From: Branchiostoma floridae
Taxonomy: Eukaryota > Chordata > Leptocardii > Amphioxiformes > Branchiostomatidae
Direction of reading: 5' to 3'
Assembly (NCBI RefSeq): GCF_000003815.2
Contig: NC_049997.1
Coordinates: forward strand, 2,508,473 to 2,545,467
DNA length: 36,995 nt
The notes under the pieces are model-generated. The model made no database searches and was not told the DNA's origin. It worked only from the letters and a program-made list of their open reading frames with translations. This document shows positions 12,421 through 22,530 of this stretch, piece by piece (position 1 is the stretch's first letter; every line of letters begins with the position of its first letter). The translations under genes were made by a program, and so were the position numbers.

Positions 12421-12605
12421 ATGAAAGTAATTAGTCATAAATATTAAACTTGAAACTAATTGCCAAACACGCTTCTATTTTTCCGACTACCTTTATTTTC
12501 TAATATGTTTTATATAATATATTTGCTATATTTCAGTGTTTTAGTACGTCGATGAAAGTTAGACATCCTGGTAATAAGACACTAAAGTTTTACTGAAGGT
12601 AGTAG

Positions 12606-12690
12606 ATTCTGCCTGAGACGTCTGACCGTTTCCAAAATCATATCCAGTTGCTTCAGTAATTGTTTTTTGGCGTACTGTTTATCGGTTTTA
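12606..12690 (+). repeat. Dispersed repeat fragment, copy at 12606 (second at 23062)
   Basis: The blocks 'gtctgaccgtt', 'catatccagttgctt' and 'ggc(g/a)t' occur here and, in the same orientation and order, at 23062-23130. About 65 bases are shared with some divergence. The element type is unknown. Confidence 0.65.
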
Positions 12691-13049
12691 ATCATACCTA
12701 TATTACACTGAAGGTGCCGGCCGTAAACAGGAACGCCCTACGATCCTGTTGCCAACACCTCACAGACTTGTATACCTTTATCTGTGAGTCTTTATAAATA
12801 ACTTAAAAGATAAATGAAAATATATCAGAATCCGAAGTCAAAGTTCTACTTGATGAATGCCCAGTTGGTATTGTGGTACTGGTAGCTGAATGACCTGCGG
12901 GAAAATACGAATACCAATGAAGGGAATCAGCGCGCATTACATGTCTAATTAGTTCCCCTGGTAGCATGCTTTAAGAACATCATCGTTTCAAGCAGGACTC
13001 ACAGGAATAATCGTGAGATTCGTGACACTATTGTACAGAAATAGCTTTT
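12691..13049. other. Non-coding stretch, nothing recognised
   Basis: Only featureless AT-rich sequence is seen. Confidence 0.5.
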
Positions 13050-13366
13050 TAGATCGTCGTGTTGCATAAGGATATTTTGGAACATCAAATACGGTACTAT
13101 GTTTTCTAGAAACAACCTGTTGCAGCCGTATGTTTAGAGCAAGTCGTTGCTGCTGCTTCAGAATGTGGAGACAAAGTACAAAGGAGTTGTCAGCCAAGGA
13201 TTGAAGAAATAGCCTTATGATTCGTGGTGTTGTTTAGAGATACTTTGGAACATCAAATATGGCATTTTGTTTCCAAGAACAGCCTGTTGCATCGTTTAGA
13301 GCCTGTCGTTGCAGCTGCTTCAGAATATGGAGACAAAGGACAGGTGTCAGCCAAGGATTGGGGTGT
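13050..13366. repeat. Tandem duplication, two copies of a ~165 bp unit
   Basis: The series 'ttttggaacatcaaata', 'gtttc/ttttc...agaa', 'cctgttgca', 'gtttagagc', 'gtcgttgc', 'gctgcttcagaat', 'tggagacaaag' and 'gtcagccaaggattg' appears twice, once from about 13065 and again from about 13232. The first copy contains a 69-codon minus-strand open frame that is not preserved in the second. Confidence 0.85.
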
Positions 13367-13479
13367 TCAAAAATTCGGTTTTCCCTAGAGCTATCGTTGA
13401 TTAAAACTCGTTAGCACCAAGTACGGAGACCGCATCCAATAGCTCTAAACAACACTCACAGCTAAATGTGCAAAAATTA

Positions 13480-13590
13480 GGTGTGTCAAGTCGTTCAGTG
13501 TGATATGACCAGCTGCTACCGCGACGCGTGCCTACGAAGCTCCAAGGGTGGTTATATCATACAACACAGGTACAAATATATAAAGACCGA
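13480..13590 (+). repeat. Three-copy dispersed repeat family, copy A
   Basis: Recurring blocks: 'gtcgttcagtgt', 'atatgaccagctgct(a/g)ccgc', 'gcgtgcct', 'aagct', then 'ggttat' and a TATATA-rich end. The same order is found at 17205-17325 on the plus strand and at 20030-20125 on the minus strand. The copies differ by substitutions and small indels. The AT-rich end of copy B runs into 'tagatacagatata', and the 'ctgtatctgtatct' microsatellite at 13970-14030 has a similar composition. No coding sequence and no identifiable polymerase III boxes were found. Confidence 0.75.
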
Positions 13591-14857
13591 TATTCTCACA
13601 AACAAATCAGTAAACTACTAACATATAGGCTATCAGGATGAATGACGTTACAGTTTTTAGCCGAAAATCGATCCTTAAAACCTATCCCTGTCTGACACGT
13701 GAATTATCACTCCTGATTTTTCAGACTTCGATTTGGCCATCCATTTTCTGCGAACACCCACGGCAACGGGATGTAGCGAAATATAAAGGCTCCTGCGATC
13801 GAACGAAAAGAATTAAGGAGGCCTGAAATCGTTAGGTCGATTCTTCCACGCAATTAAAACAGAGAGCCCTCCGGGTCAAAGAGCTTTTTATAAAGCCCTC
13901 ACAGCGGCTTTACTGAAGTGAAGCTTTGCTACAAATTTGTGCTGAAGAGAATCTACCTTGGATGTCTGTATGATGTATCTGTATCTGTATCTCACTACCT
14001 GTATCCGTATCTGGCTATCTGTATGTACAGCCGATATAATCAACTTTCACTTGAAAACACATCAGCTCCGCAGAAAAGCGGTGCGGCAGCAGCACTGACC
14101 AAACGACCTGAAACACCTTATCATCAAACATCTAGCATTCTTTAAAGCTATCTACTGATGATGCTCATACAGTTCTGGATGGCAATGAGTTCTACTCTAC
14201 GATAGTTCTAGGGCAAAGCGAATTTTTGAACACCGCAACTCTGGGTTGATAACTCTGGCACTGTAAATATTATGACCGTATGCTCTCAAAACTGTGTTGT
14301 AAATTGTGTTTAATCTTTCAATTACGAGAGAGAAAGACTGTTCAAGACATATTGATGCCTTCAGCGTTAGACGGTTTTCTACCCTGAAGTAAGGCAATAT
14401 GACAGGGCTGCTGTTTCAACTTCAAGTCGTTGGCAAGCAAAACAGACATCAGCACGCCCACGCGGCCACGCATGGGAAAGACGGATTGTTTGGTCATCGT
14501 CTACTTTAAAAGAAGTCAATGAACTGTCTTTCACAAGACAGCATAGCTTCGCGTATCTTCAATTGTTAGTTGCAATTAGACTGCCACTCTTTGTGTAGAT
14601 GATCCGTCTTGGATTCACTGATAGTGACCTACTAGACCTACTAGAGGTCAACTTCGTGACAACTTTTTTCACATTCGAGAGATGTCACCTCATACATCAC
14701 ATATGTACCAGACGAAGGAGAACTAGTGCTTAGCATACAATGTACATGTTGTAGAGTACGTATCAAATGTCGCGAAGGACTTTCCAATGATACAATACAG
14801 CATGCACTACACTCATATTTTAAAAGTACTAATAGTACTAATGTGATATGTATTGTA
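13591..14857. other. Non-coding stretch with a CTGTAT-rich simple repeat
   Basis: The interval 13970-14030 is a degraded (CTGTAT)n tract. The open frames here (60-76 codons) reflect that repeat or show nothing recognisable. No gene is supported. Confidence 0.55.
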
Positions 14858-14979
14858 CAGTAGAATCCCAAATCCCAAGCTGGTGCGGCCCAGCTGATAA
14901 CGTCGCATCATTGCACCAGTCGGATAATTGCACGAAATTCACTGGCAAATAAGCCGTGCAAATTAAGCGGCTTCTACTG
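14858..14979. mobile_element. Small TA-flanked MITE, pogo/Tigger-like, copy 2
   Basis: A 122-bp segment with ends cagtagaa and ttctactg, flanked by TA at 14856-14857 and 14980-14981. Its reverse complement aligns with the element at 4188-4348 through 'aattatccga', 'tggtgcaa', 'gttat', 'cagctgg', 'ccgcacca' and 'ttgggattc'. It is shorter than copy 1, mainly because copy 1 carries about 45 extra bases near one end. There is no coding capacity, so mobility would have needed a transposase supplied from elsewhere. Confidence 0.85.
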
Positions 14980-15927
14980 TATTTTGAGAACCTATAAATA
15001 TCGGCAAACTCATTAACATCAGAATCGACCTTCAAGCAGACACTGAGAGTGGTTTCTACTCTCTTTTTATTAAGTGTTTGTAAAAGCGTCCTCCATTTCT
15101 TACTGCCGGCTTCGTGTTATCAATCAATATACTTAATGGTACGTACTAGACATGCTTCATATAGCGGTTACACAACCAATGTACTTGTACTAACCAACTC
15201 ATGAAGACCTACCCACATACTAAATATGAAGGCAATCCATCCAGGCTTAATAGACTTATACTGGTCAACTACATACATAAACTGAACGTTTTGTTGTGCC
15301 AAGGAAGCTTCTTCTAATATTCTTACTGGAAGGTCCTTGATGAGTCGGTATTGTAATCCATTTCCAAGAAAGTTCAATTAAATAAACTACGTTAGTGGAT
15401 TCATGCTGAGTGCAGTAAGATATATGATACATCTCGCTGTATGTAAATTGCTTCTAACCCGTTTTGCGTCATACAATTACCCACCAACGCTATTAGATAG
15501 CGACGTTTATATTTGATTACAGATTTGGAACGTATGTTTTCATTCTTCTGCTGATTGGTTATATCTTATTACACTAGAATGGCTCGGTACCAATGTAAAT
15601 GAGACAAACAAAAATTGCAAAGGAAATATGCATAATCATTGCTGAATTGATGCATGTCTACGTGTTGCGAAACAATTGGGAAGCATCAATACATGCAGTA
15701 ACAATGTACTGTTAAGAATTACTGCAAAATAACAGTAACATTTGATCATTAGAGGCCATAAAAGTAATAAGATGCCTCATATGTGACGTGAATTACATTT
15801 ACTTAGGGTTATATTAATATATTCGAAATAAGGGGTTATATTAATATATTTCAAATTGTATATGGAACCTGCTGTCCTAGCATTTTGTAGGGGGGTTCAC
15901 GCTTGCGTATATACACAAGTCCGTGTA
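14980..15927. other. Non-coding stretch, one short direct repeat
   Basis: The 18-mer 'gggttatattaatatatt' occurs twice, at 15806 and 15833. A related fragment of the following foldback ('ttcacgcttgcgtatata', 'aagtccgtgt') lies just left of it at 15895-15925. Nothing else is recognised. Confidence 0.55.
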
Positions 15928-16244
15928 AAGGTGGGGTCACACCTGCGTATATATTTAATTAAGTCCGTTTGAGGCGCGCATGGGAGTATTTGCCATCACC
16001 AGGCTCAACAGGTCGTTGGAAAAATAATAGAAATTGGACAAACGTAAACAGGTAACATGTCAGACGAGTTAGCTGGGTCGCTAACCATACTTCTCGGTCA
16101 GCTATAGCTCATCTGGCATGTTATGTATCTATATTGGTCCAATTTGTACTATTTTCCCCGCGACCTGTGGAGCCTGGTAGAGACTAAAAGCTTCATACGC
16201 ACCTAAAACGGACTTGAATATATATGCAGGTGTGACCCCACCTT
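15928..16244. mobile_element. Foldback/MITE element, 317 bp, terminal AAGGTGGGGTCACACCTGC
   Basis: The first bases 'aaggtggggtcacacctgc' are the exact reverse complement of the last 'gcaggtgtgaccccacctt'. The inverted repeat continues inward for most of the element: 'tatatatt...aagtccgttt' against 'aaacggactt..atatata', 'accaggctc..acaggtcg' against 'cgacctgt..gagcctggt', 'aatagaaattgga' against 'tccaatttgtactatt', and 'acatg(t/c)cag' against 'ctggcatgt'. It is therefore close to a full-length palindrome. There is no coding sequence. Related arms occur immediately to the right (16245-16470) and in a NALCN intron (27670-27800). Confidence 0.85.
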
Positions 16245-16470
16245 AAGGTCCATATGGCATTCTTTTAGCCTCTACCAGGCTCCACAGTTCGCTGGAAGAA
16301 TTATAGAAATTGGACTGATCTAGACACATAACATACCGGAGTTGTTAGCTGTTTAAGGTGTATGGTTTGCGACCCAGCTAACATTTTTCCCGTAGAACCG
16401 GACTTGGGCTAAAAATTGCATACGGACCTCGTACAGACTTGAAATATACGCACGTGTCAACCTACCCTAT
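16245..16470. repeat. Second, degraded arm set of the 15928 foldback family
   Basis: It contains 'cctctaccaggctccacag', 'attatagaaattggac', 'acataacat', 'gcgacccagctaac' and 'ccggactt', the same ordered blocks as the adjacent foldback but without intact termini. This suggests nested or tandem insertion of the same family. Confidence 0.65.
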
Positions 16471-16618
16471 GATATTTCTTTTTTTCTCTCCTTCCATAGT
16501 TTGTCAAAGAGATAGATTGCTCCCGATGGAATCTGTTATACTTGTATTTAATACGCTCCCGTCACATGAAAGGTCGGTACGCATGTATGTAATGAACGGT
16601 GTGGTACCCAATGATTTA

Positions 16619-16710
16619 TGTACGCAATAAATCCGCGCCCAATAAGCTATGTACGCAATAAATCCGCGCCCAATAAGCTATGTAAGCAATAAATCCGCGC
16701 CCAACAAGCG
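16619..16710. repeat. 31-bp tandem repeat, three copies
   Basis: Copies at 16619-16649, 16650-16680 and 16681-16710 are nearly identical: 'tgtacgcaataaatccgcgc' followed by 'ccaataagcta'. Copy three has two substitutions and ends early. The near-identity indicates recent expansion. Confidence 0.95.
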
Positions 16711-16789
16711 TCACTCTTGGCCATGATTTACAACGAGAATCGACAACAGTTCATTTCCATCGCAAGGTGTACAGATTACATAATGAATC

Positions 16790-17690
16790 ATGGGTTACAA
16801 CTATTTATCATGCAAACCACACTTTCATGTAATGAAAGCGCATTGAATCTATCGGACATAATCTCTTTACAAGGCTATGGGATCGTGTGGCGTAACGGAA
16901 GGGTGTTTGGCCCAGAACCAAAAGGTCCAGGGTTTGGATCTTGCCCATGGGGAAAGGCACCACTTTTCTTACTCAACTCAGATGAAAATGAGTAGCTTCG
17001 GTCAGAAACGTCCCTTATAGAAAGAAAAACAAAACAATCATGCCTTCAAGTACCAGAGATATCAACCTAGGATTGATGTAATGAAAAATTCGTACTTTCC
17101 CAAAACTATCGTAAAGTGGAAACTAGTACTGTTATCACTAAGCACAGTCGGGGCATCTTCTCTGGATAGTTTTAAAGTACGCTTGCAGATATAGATGTGC
17201 TAAAGTTTGGTGTGACGGGTCGTTCAGTGTAATATAGCCAGCTGCTGCCGCGCCGCGTGCCTGCAAAGCTGGTGCGTTACGCCGAAGGGCGGTTATGCAA
17301 CGCTATATATATAGATACAGATATAAGACGTTAAATGGAGACCATGTGTTTGAGGAGAGCCACACTTCGGGCACGAAAAAAGAACCCGCCAAACTTATCG
17401 AAAGAGTAGGGTCCTTCCCAAAAGAAATAAAATAACGTGCCTAGCCTAGAAAATACTGGAGCAGCGACTATTACATAGCTGTGCAAAATAGGCACCAGTG
17501 TACAATCTATCTCCTTGATATGTAATGGAAAAGGGAGAAGGAATGCAATATAATGTAGTAAAGGCATACCCCATGTATAAATCATGGTTTACTAGCATTT
17601 ATGACATACACACACTTCCCGCGCTTTCATGTGACGGAAGCGTATAAATCTATCTCACCTCATCGGATGCAATCTCCTTAAAAGAATATG
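16790..17690. repeat. Diverged direct repeat (16790-16885 and 17605-17690), with dispersed-repeat copy B between
   Basis: The blocks 'cacactt', 'ctttcatgt', 'gaagcg', 'aatctatc', 'atcgga', 'aatctc' and a final 'atgg' recur in order in the two segments. Copy B of the three-copy dispersed repeat sits between them at 17205-17325 ('gtcgttcagtgtaatat', 'agccagctgctgccgcgccg', 'gggcggttat'). Confidence 0.6.
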
Positions 17691-17990
17691 GAGGAAGGAA
17701 AGGAAATTAAACATCATGGATAGAAAATGCTTAAGCAGCAACTGTTGCTTGGTTGCTCACAACTACTATGCAATCTGTCTTTCAAAGATCACGGAAAAGG
17801 GAAAAGAAATGAAGAAATATTTTGGGTAGATATCGTTAAAGCAGGAACTATTGCTTAGTGCTCAAAACTGTTGTCAAATCTGCCTCTGTAGAAGATGATG
17901 TACGTGTAAAAATGAAGTGAAAGGAAGAAATATTTTAGGTAGAAGGGGCTGTAGTCATAGCAACTGTTGCTTAGTTGTTCACAACAGACG
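17440..17990. repeat. Diverged tandem repeat, about four copies of a ~110-130 bp unit
   Basis: The unit landmark 'agca(g/a)c(a/g)actattg/gttgctta' followed by 'caaaa/cacaac' recurs near 17460, 17735, 17850 and 17960. Copies are separated by 'gaaaagg', 'gaag(g/a)aa' and 'tatttt(g/a)ggtaga' blocks. The alignment was made by eye and the unit edges are approximate. Confidence 0.55.
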
Positions 17991-18325
17991 TTCATGGCAA
18001 TCACTTACTTACTCTACAAGCGATGGCTATCTGTAACGTACTGCTTTATGCTTCGACCCCCTACATGTAAGTATAGTTTGACAGAGCCATTATACTATGT
18101 GGTATGTCTAACTGTGCCCTTGAACCATTGGCAAACTCGTAACCATATTTTCACAAGCGTTTATAACAAGCTAAACGCATTGTGTGAGTAAGAATTTTGC
18201 TAAAATATCTAAGTAGAAATGCTATTTGTTACCGTGGACGGCCCACGAAGCTTATCTATATCCCATAGCTTTAAATCCCGTTGATTTCAATAGACCACAT
18301 CTTTGAAATATGATAGGTGTGGCTA
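17991..18325. other. Non-coding stretch, nothing recognised
   Basis: A 74-codon open frame spans this stretch, without a recognisable domain. No other structure is seen. Confidence 0.5.
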
Positions 18326-18366
18326 TGACGTCAGAGTGACGCGCGGTGACGTCAGCGCTGACGTCC
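18326..18366. promoter_or_regulatory. Cluster of three CRE/ATF-like sites
   Basis: Two perfect TGACGTCA palindromes (18326-18333 and 18347-18354) and one TGACGTCC (18359-18366) lie within 41 bases, with a further 'gacgc' between them. TGACGTCA is the consensus site for CREB/ATF bZIP factors. No gene start is recognised nearby, so function is unproven. The cluster could be part of a repeat: a single TGACGTCA also lies inside the 11252 palindrome. Confidence 0.45.
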
Positions 18367-18899
18367 GTTGCACACCTGCCAGAATGGTAATGCCGCGCTG
18401 AGCGTCAGTCATTCTAAAAACGGATGAATAGGCTTTATATCTGATATGATATACATATAGCAGATAACAACATATGGTTTCTCTCTCCTTTATAAAGGAA
18501 TATGGACATCAAAAGCGTACGTCAAAATAATAGGGTAAAACCTTGTGGTTTGAATAAAAATATGTCTAGTAAGTAAAAGGTATAGCTTTAATAACTGTTG
18601 TAGGGATTGGCAGCAGGGTGCCAGTTAAAAGTATTCGCTCCTTAGGGATTTTCACTGAAGCAGTATACGAACGCATTAGGTTTTCAAGATTGGAGTTATT
18701 TGAGTTGCGTCAGGAAGTAGCATGGAATTGAAATACAAGCTTCTTATAATACTATTGCAAAGTTCTGTTTATCAAAGTGGGAATCGTGATTCGACGAGCA
18801 TGGAGAATATGTTACTTGTTTAAGCCGTGTTGAAAGGCTTGGAAGTAGCCAGGGTTTTAGGATATGGGAGTTCGAGTTTTCATTTACATAGCCAATAAT
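18367..18899. other. Non-coding stretch, nothing recognised
   Basis: No open frame of note and no visible repeat. Confidence 0.5.
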
Positions 18900-19198
18900 G
18901 TCTCTGTCCTGCATCCGTTTCGATGCCTGTCAGACATCTTCTCAGAACTTCTCACTAGTTAACTGTAGTTCCGCTCCTGGCCGCTATATGTAGCCAATGT
19001 AGGTGGCGCTTTTGCGACGGGAACACAACCCCAAATGTGGCTAAGTCTGTACCCCCTTCGTTCTGGTTAGGATTGTGGTCTGCTCGCCACAAAAGATCCA
19101 CTTATATTGGCTGCATATAGTGCTGAGAGGCAGCACTCCAGTTAGAAGTTCTACGAAAGATGTCTGATAGGCATCAAAACGTAAGCAGGCGAGAGACA
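18900..19198. mobile_element. Foldback element, 299 bp, nearly a full-length palindrome
   Basis: It begins tgtctctg and ends cgagagaca. Inverted blocks continue inward: 'cctgc', 'cgtttcgatgcctgtcagac' against 'gtctgataggcatcaaaacg', 'agaacttct' against 'agaagttct', 'gctatatg(t/c)agccaat' against 'attggctgcatatag', 'ggtggcgctttt' against 'aaaagatccac', and 'cacaaccc' against 'ggattgtgg'. The central few tens of bases are unpaired. No target-site duplication is evident and no protein is encoded. Confidence 0.85.
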
Positions 19199-19489
19199 TA
19201 TACTGGTTGTGTGAAAAAAACTCCTATATCCTATTATCTATCAACTTGATGAAATCATTTTCGGAAGCCATCATGTTTTTAGTTTCTTCTTGTGCTAGGT
19301 ATTTAGATTCTGATATGATAGCAGCGCTGATATGATATGCATGATGTATTCCACGAAGTCTACAATCAATAAGCACAGTTAATTGGTAAATAATGAATCA
19401 TTGACGCACAATATCCTCTGGAAATTAAGCAATTTGGATTCTATTTCCGCATCCACCCTCTTGAATATTGGTTGCTTGGCGAAGAGTAG

Positions 19490-19535
19490 CCTGTGTTTAC
19501 ACAATCTCTCGCTGGGGTTAATGACTCATTCCCGT
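19490..19535 (-). repeat. Dispersed repeat fragment, inverted relative to 22440-22506
   Basis: 'tagcctgtgtttacacaatc' plus 'tctcgctgg' and 'ggttaatgac' is the reverse complement of 22464-22506, apart from a small internal gap. This is an old repeat family with two copies about 3 kb apart in opposite orientation. The copy at 22440 extends further on one side. Confidence 0.8.
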
Positions 19536-19739
19536 CCCGTACTTGCATGCATACATACATCAAATGCTCCAAATACATGTTCCTAATAGAAATTATGTAC
19601 ATTCATTGCAAATGATATAATTGTGAAACTTACTTTCCTAATGGTTGCAGATCAAGAGTTTTTTGATGCGACCAAAGAAAAAAAACTGCCGGTAAAGACT
19701 CTGTTAGTCCTTCTGCTTTCTTTACCTGTATCTTTTTTT

Positions 19740-20125
19740 TTCTAAATCAGGTTCGCGGGGCCTGATGTTACCATCATGAAGATCTCTTCTCCCTAAGTCA
19801 GAAACATCAAGCTTAGGCAAGCTTTACTTCACTGACTCAATAGGCGAAGCAGGGGTTACGAGGCTGCTCGGGAAATTCCCTACCCCATTTTTGGCCGGAA
19901 TGGCTTGATCCGCTCACACCGCACCATCGCACATGTGGCGGGTTCTTTTACTTGCCTGGGGTATAGCTCTCCCAAACACGGGACCTCCATTTAACGTCCT
20001 ATCCGAGGGACGGCACTAGCCGAAACTATCTGTATCTATATAGCCGGTATAACCGCCCTTAGGCGGCATGCAGCGTGGCAGCAGCAGGCTATATTATACT
20101 GAACAATCTGTGACACCTAACTTTT
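19740..20125 (-). repeat. Composite repeat region with dispersed-repeat copy C
   Basis: The minus strand of 20030-20125 carries copy C of the three-copy family ('gttcagtataatat', 'gcctgctgctgcc', 'gcatgccgcctaagggcggt', 'tatag'). The preceding 19740-20029 holds a non-AT-rich block with 'cacgggacctccatttaacg' and 'tcctatccgagggacg', which has the look of a dispersed element of unknown type. No reading frame is supported. Confidence 0.6.
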
Positions 20126-20418
20126 GCGTATCTACTTGCAAGTGTTCTTTAAAACTAATGGCAAAAGCTACTTTCCGTCACTAGGTGGCGCTGTGACGAG
20201 ACGAATGTGGTCCCAAAAGGTGACTAGGCTTGTATTCCTTCTAGGGAAAAGGTCAGTAGCCCTTTTAAAACAAAGTGAAAGGTCTTTGGAAATGCTTAGA
20301 TTTTTGGACTGGATGTTACAGGAACGGGTTGTTCCGGTTGTTTAGGCATGTTCTGGGTGCCCGAAAGGCTCTAGAAGAAGACTGTTCGGATATACAGTAA
20401 TCATTTACATGTAGTGAA

Positions 20419-20462
20419 GGGCGGGGTTGGGGGGTGGGGGGGGGGTGCTGGGGTGGGGGTGG
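20419..20462 (+). other. G-rich run with G-quadruplex potential
   Basis: Runs of 4, 6, 10, 4 and 5 guanines are separated by spacers of 1 to 4 bases, all on the plus strand, within about 44 bases. This meets the usual four-G-run criterion for a quadruplex. It overlaps no gene that I can recognise. Confidence 0.8.
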
Positions 20463-20970
20463 ATCACCAATATTTCTACATGCTACTGCCGTATGGAATC
20501 TTTTGAAATGCTCTCTATTGGCCATGGCACTTACAGAGGTCCAACTACCTTGTTATCTTTTCATGGACTTAACTTCAGATAGGTGATGTTTGATAATGAT
20601 AGCTTCTGCCTGCCATAATTGCCATGTATAAGGATGTGAATGGCTACTATTACTTTTTCTTGTCCTCTAATTACGGTTCGTACCGGAGAAGATAGTATTT
20701 GCAAGTACGTACTTTCCTTTGGCTTCGACCTTCCTGCAAAAAGATTGGTTTATCAAACAGATGAATGTATTCACAGTCACGTATACTTACTCCGTATACC
20801 TATCATGAATCAGGACAAATCACTCCACTGCCCCTTTGTCGGATTAGGTCAAAGAACTTTGGCACCCAAACACCTCTTCATTGATTAGCTGAACTCAATT
20901 AACCGCAACGACTCCCCGAGATTGGCATATTATTCATTAGCTGTTTAGACCGGAGAAAGGCGCAGTAATA
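20463..20970. other. Non-coding stretch, nothing recognised
   Basis: An 82-codon open frame at 20640-20888 has no recognisable domain. No repeat is seen. Confidence 0.5.
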
Positions 20971-21309
20971 CCCCCATTCCACTTGACGGCGCTCTCACGG
21001 CGCTCTCACGGCGCTCTCGCTGCGATGGCAAATTTGCCTCATCGCTGTGAAAGCGCCACGACGCCAAAATGCTTCAGTGAAATATCTCCGGCGACTCTAG
21101 CGCGCTCTCAGCGACGAAAAACTCAAATATAAGCAACTTCAACGAAACGAAAGATTACTCAACGGATTTCAGAGATAAAGAACGAATTTTCTTACGGCGC
21201 TCTCTCCCGCGCTCCCATGGCGACCTTGGCGATTCTACGGCGCTCTCACCGCGATGGGCAAATTTGCCATCATTGCAAAGGCGCCGTCCCAGTGCCAGTG
21301 GAATGGGGG
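20971..21309. mobile_element. MITE-like element, 339 bp, ends CCCCCATTCCACT/AGTGGAATGGGGG
   Basis: The terminal 13 bases are perfect reverse complements. Inside each end lies a further inverted block: 'gatggcaaatttgcc', 'catcgc', 'gtga(a/g)agcgcc' on the left and its complement on the right. The left subterminal region has three tandem 'cggcgctctc(a)' units, and further 'gcgctctc' copies occur inside. It is GC- and CpG-richer than its surroundings. The target duplication is unclear. There is no coding sequence. Confidence 0.85.
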
Positions 21310-21420
21310 CTATAGAGCGACAGCTACACCGGTTCTCCTGTATAGGCTAGGCTGGGTATCGACTTTTCTGGCTTGCTTGATTGAAAGAACCAATTTGTGC
21401 TGTCCACTGAAGTTGAATGG

Positions 21421-22010
21421 ACTTGTTAGACACTGCTACTTTGTGCCTAACCAAGCATCTTGTGGAGTTAGCTTCCGTGCCAAATATCAACGGACTTCGT
21501 TCTGAACCGCTGTACAAGATAGAAAAAAGATAGCGTATGGTTGTAAAATTTTGCCTTCAAAATGCATACATATCTATTATGTGTATTTGCTGTCTTATCT
21601 ATCGACAAAATAGGGAAATGATAAATATGTACTTGTTAGTAAGTTAGACACTGCTACTTTGTACTTAACCAAGCATCTTGTGGAGTTAGCTGCCGTGCCA
21701 AATATCATGGACTTCGTTCTAAACCATCAAATAGAAAAAATAGTAGTGTATGGTTGTAAAATATTTTCTTTAAAATGCATACCCATTTATTATGTGTTTT
21801 TTGCTGTCTTATCTATAGGCAGCATAAGGAAATGATAAGAAATATATACTTCTTAGACACTACTACTTTGTGCCTGACCGAGCATCTTGTGAATTTAGCT
21901 TCCGTGCCAAATATCAACGGACATCGTTCTTGACCATTATACAAGATAGAAGGGAGTAGTATATGGCTGCAGAAAGTTGACCTTTGTAAATATGCATACG
22001 TGTGCATTAT
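21421..22010. repeat. Tandem repeat, three copies of a ~210-217 bp unit
   Basis: Units start near 21421, 21631 and 21848 with 'actt(g/c)tta...gacactgctacttt'. Each continues with 'aagcatcttgtg', 'ttagct(t/g)ccgtgccaaat', 'gttct', 'gtatgg(t/c)tg' and 'atgcata'. The first two units end with 'tgctgtcttatctat' and 'ggaaatgataa'. The open frames overlapping the array are not preserved from copy to copy. Confidence 0.9.
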
Positions 22011-22439
22011 TGAGTTAAGTTGCAATATGAGTGAAATACTACGAAGAATAAAAAACAAACAAGACACTTGTAGAAAACTGATTGTTACATTTGCTAGGGT
22101 GTCCGAACATTTAGAGTGTAAGCCTAAAGGATAGATGAGAATAGCGTTGTGTAAGGATACTGCCAGGTATATTTCTGTTCATCCACGGCTTCCCAAATGC
22201 ATGTATAATACAGCTACCCTAATTAGTATACTTTGTGGCTTCGTTTGCCATCTGGAGCGTTTCCCACGTGACATCTTTTAATTTCATCATGATTACCTCC
22301 TATTTGCTACATGAAGGCACATTTACACCAATTAACTTTGCGTTTGATGCAAATTTGATGCAAATGGACATGAAAGGACGCCTACACATAGAACGTAGGC
22401 TGGCCTGACTAAAATCGCGCTCCTAGCGGCCGGCCCTAT
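22011..22439. other. Non-coding stretch, nothing recognised
   Basis: No supported feature. Confidence 0.5.
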
Positions 22440-22530
22440 AGTATTGCAGCCGCGGAGGGGGTCATTAACCCCAACCAGCGAGAGATTGTGTAAACACAGG
22501 CTAGAACGTAGGCCACACTGACCTGATCTT
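22440..22530 (+). repeat. Dispersed repeat fragment, second copy of the 19490 family
   Basis: It shares 'gtcattaaccccaaccagcg' and 'agagattgtgtaaacacagg' (inverted) with 19490-19535. The flanks 'gaacgtaggc(t/c)...ctgac' occur on both sides of this copy (about 22390 and 22505), so the element probably spans about 22385-22530. Confidence 0.7.
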
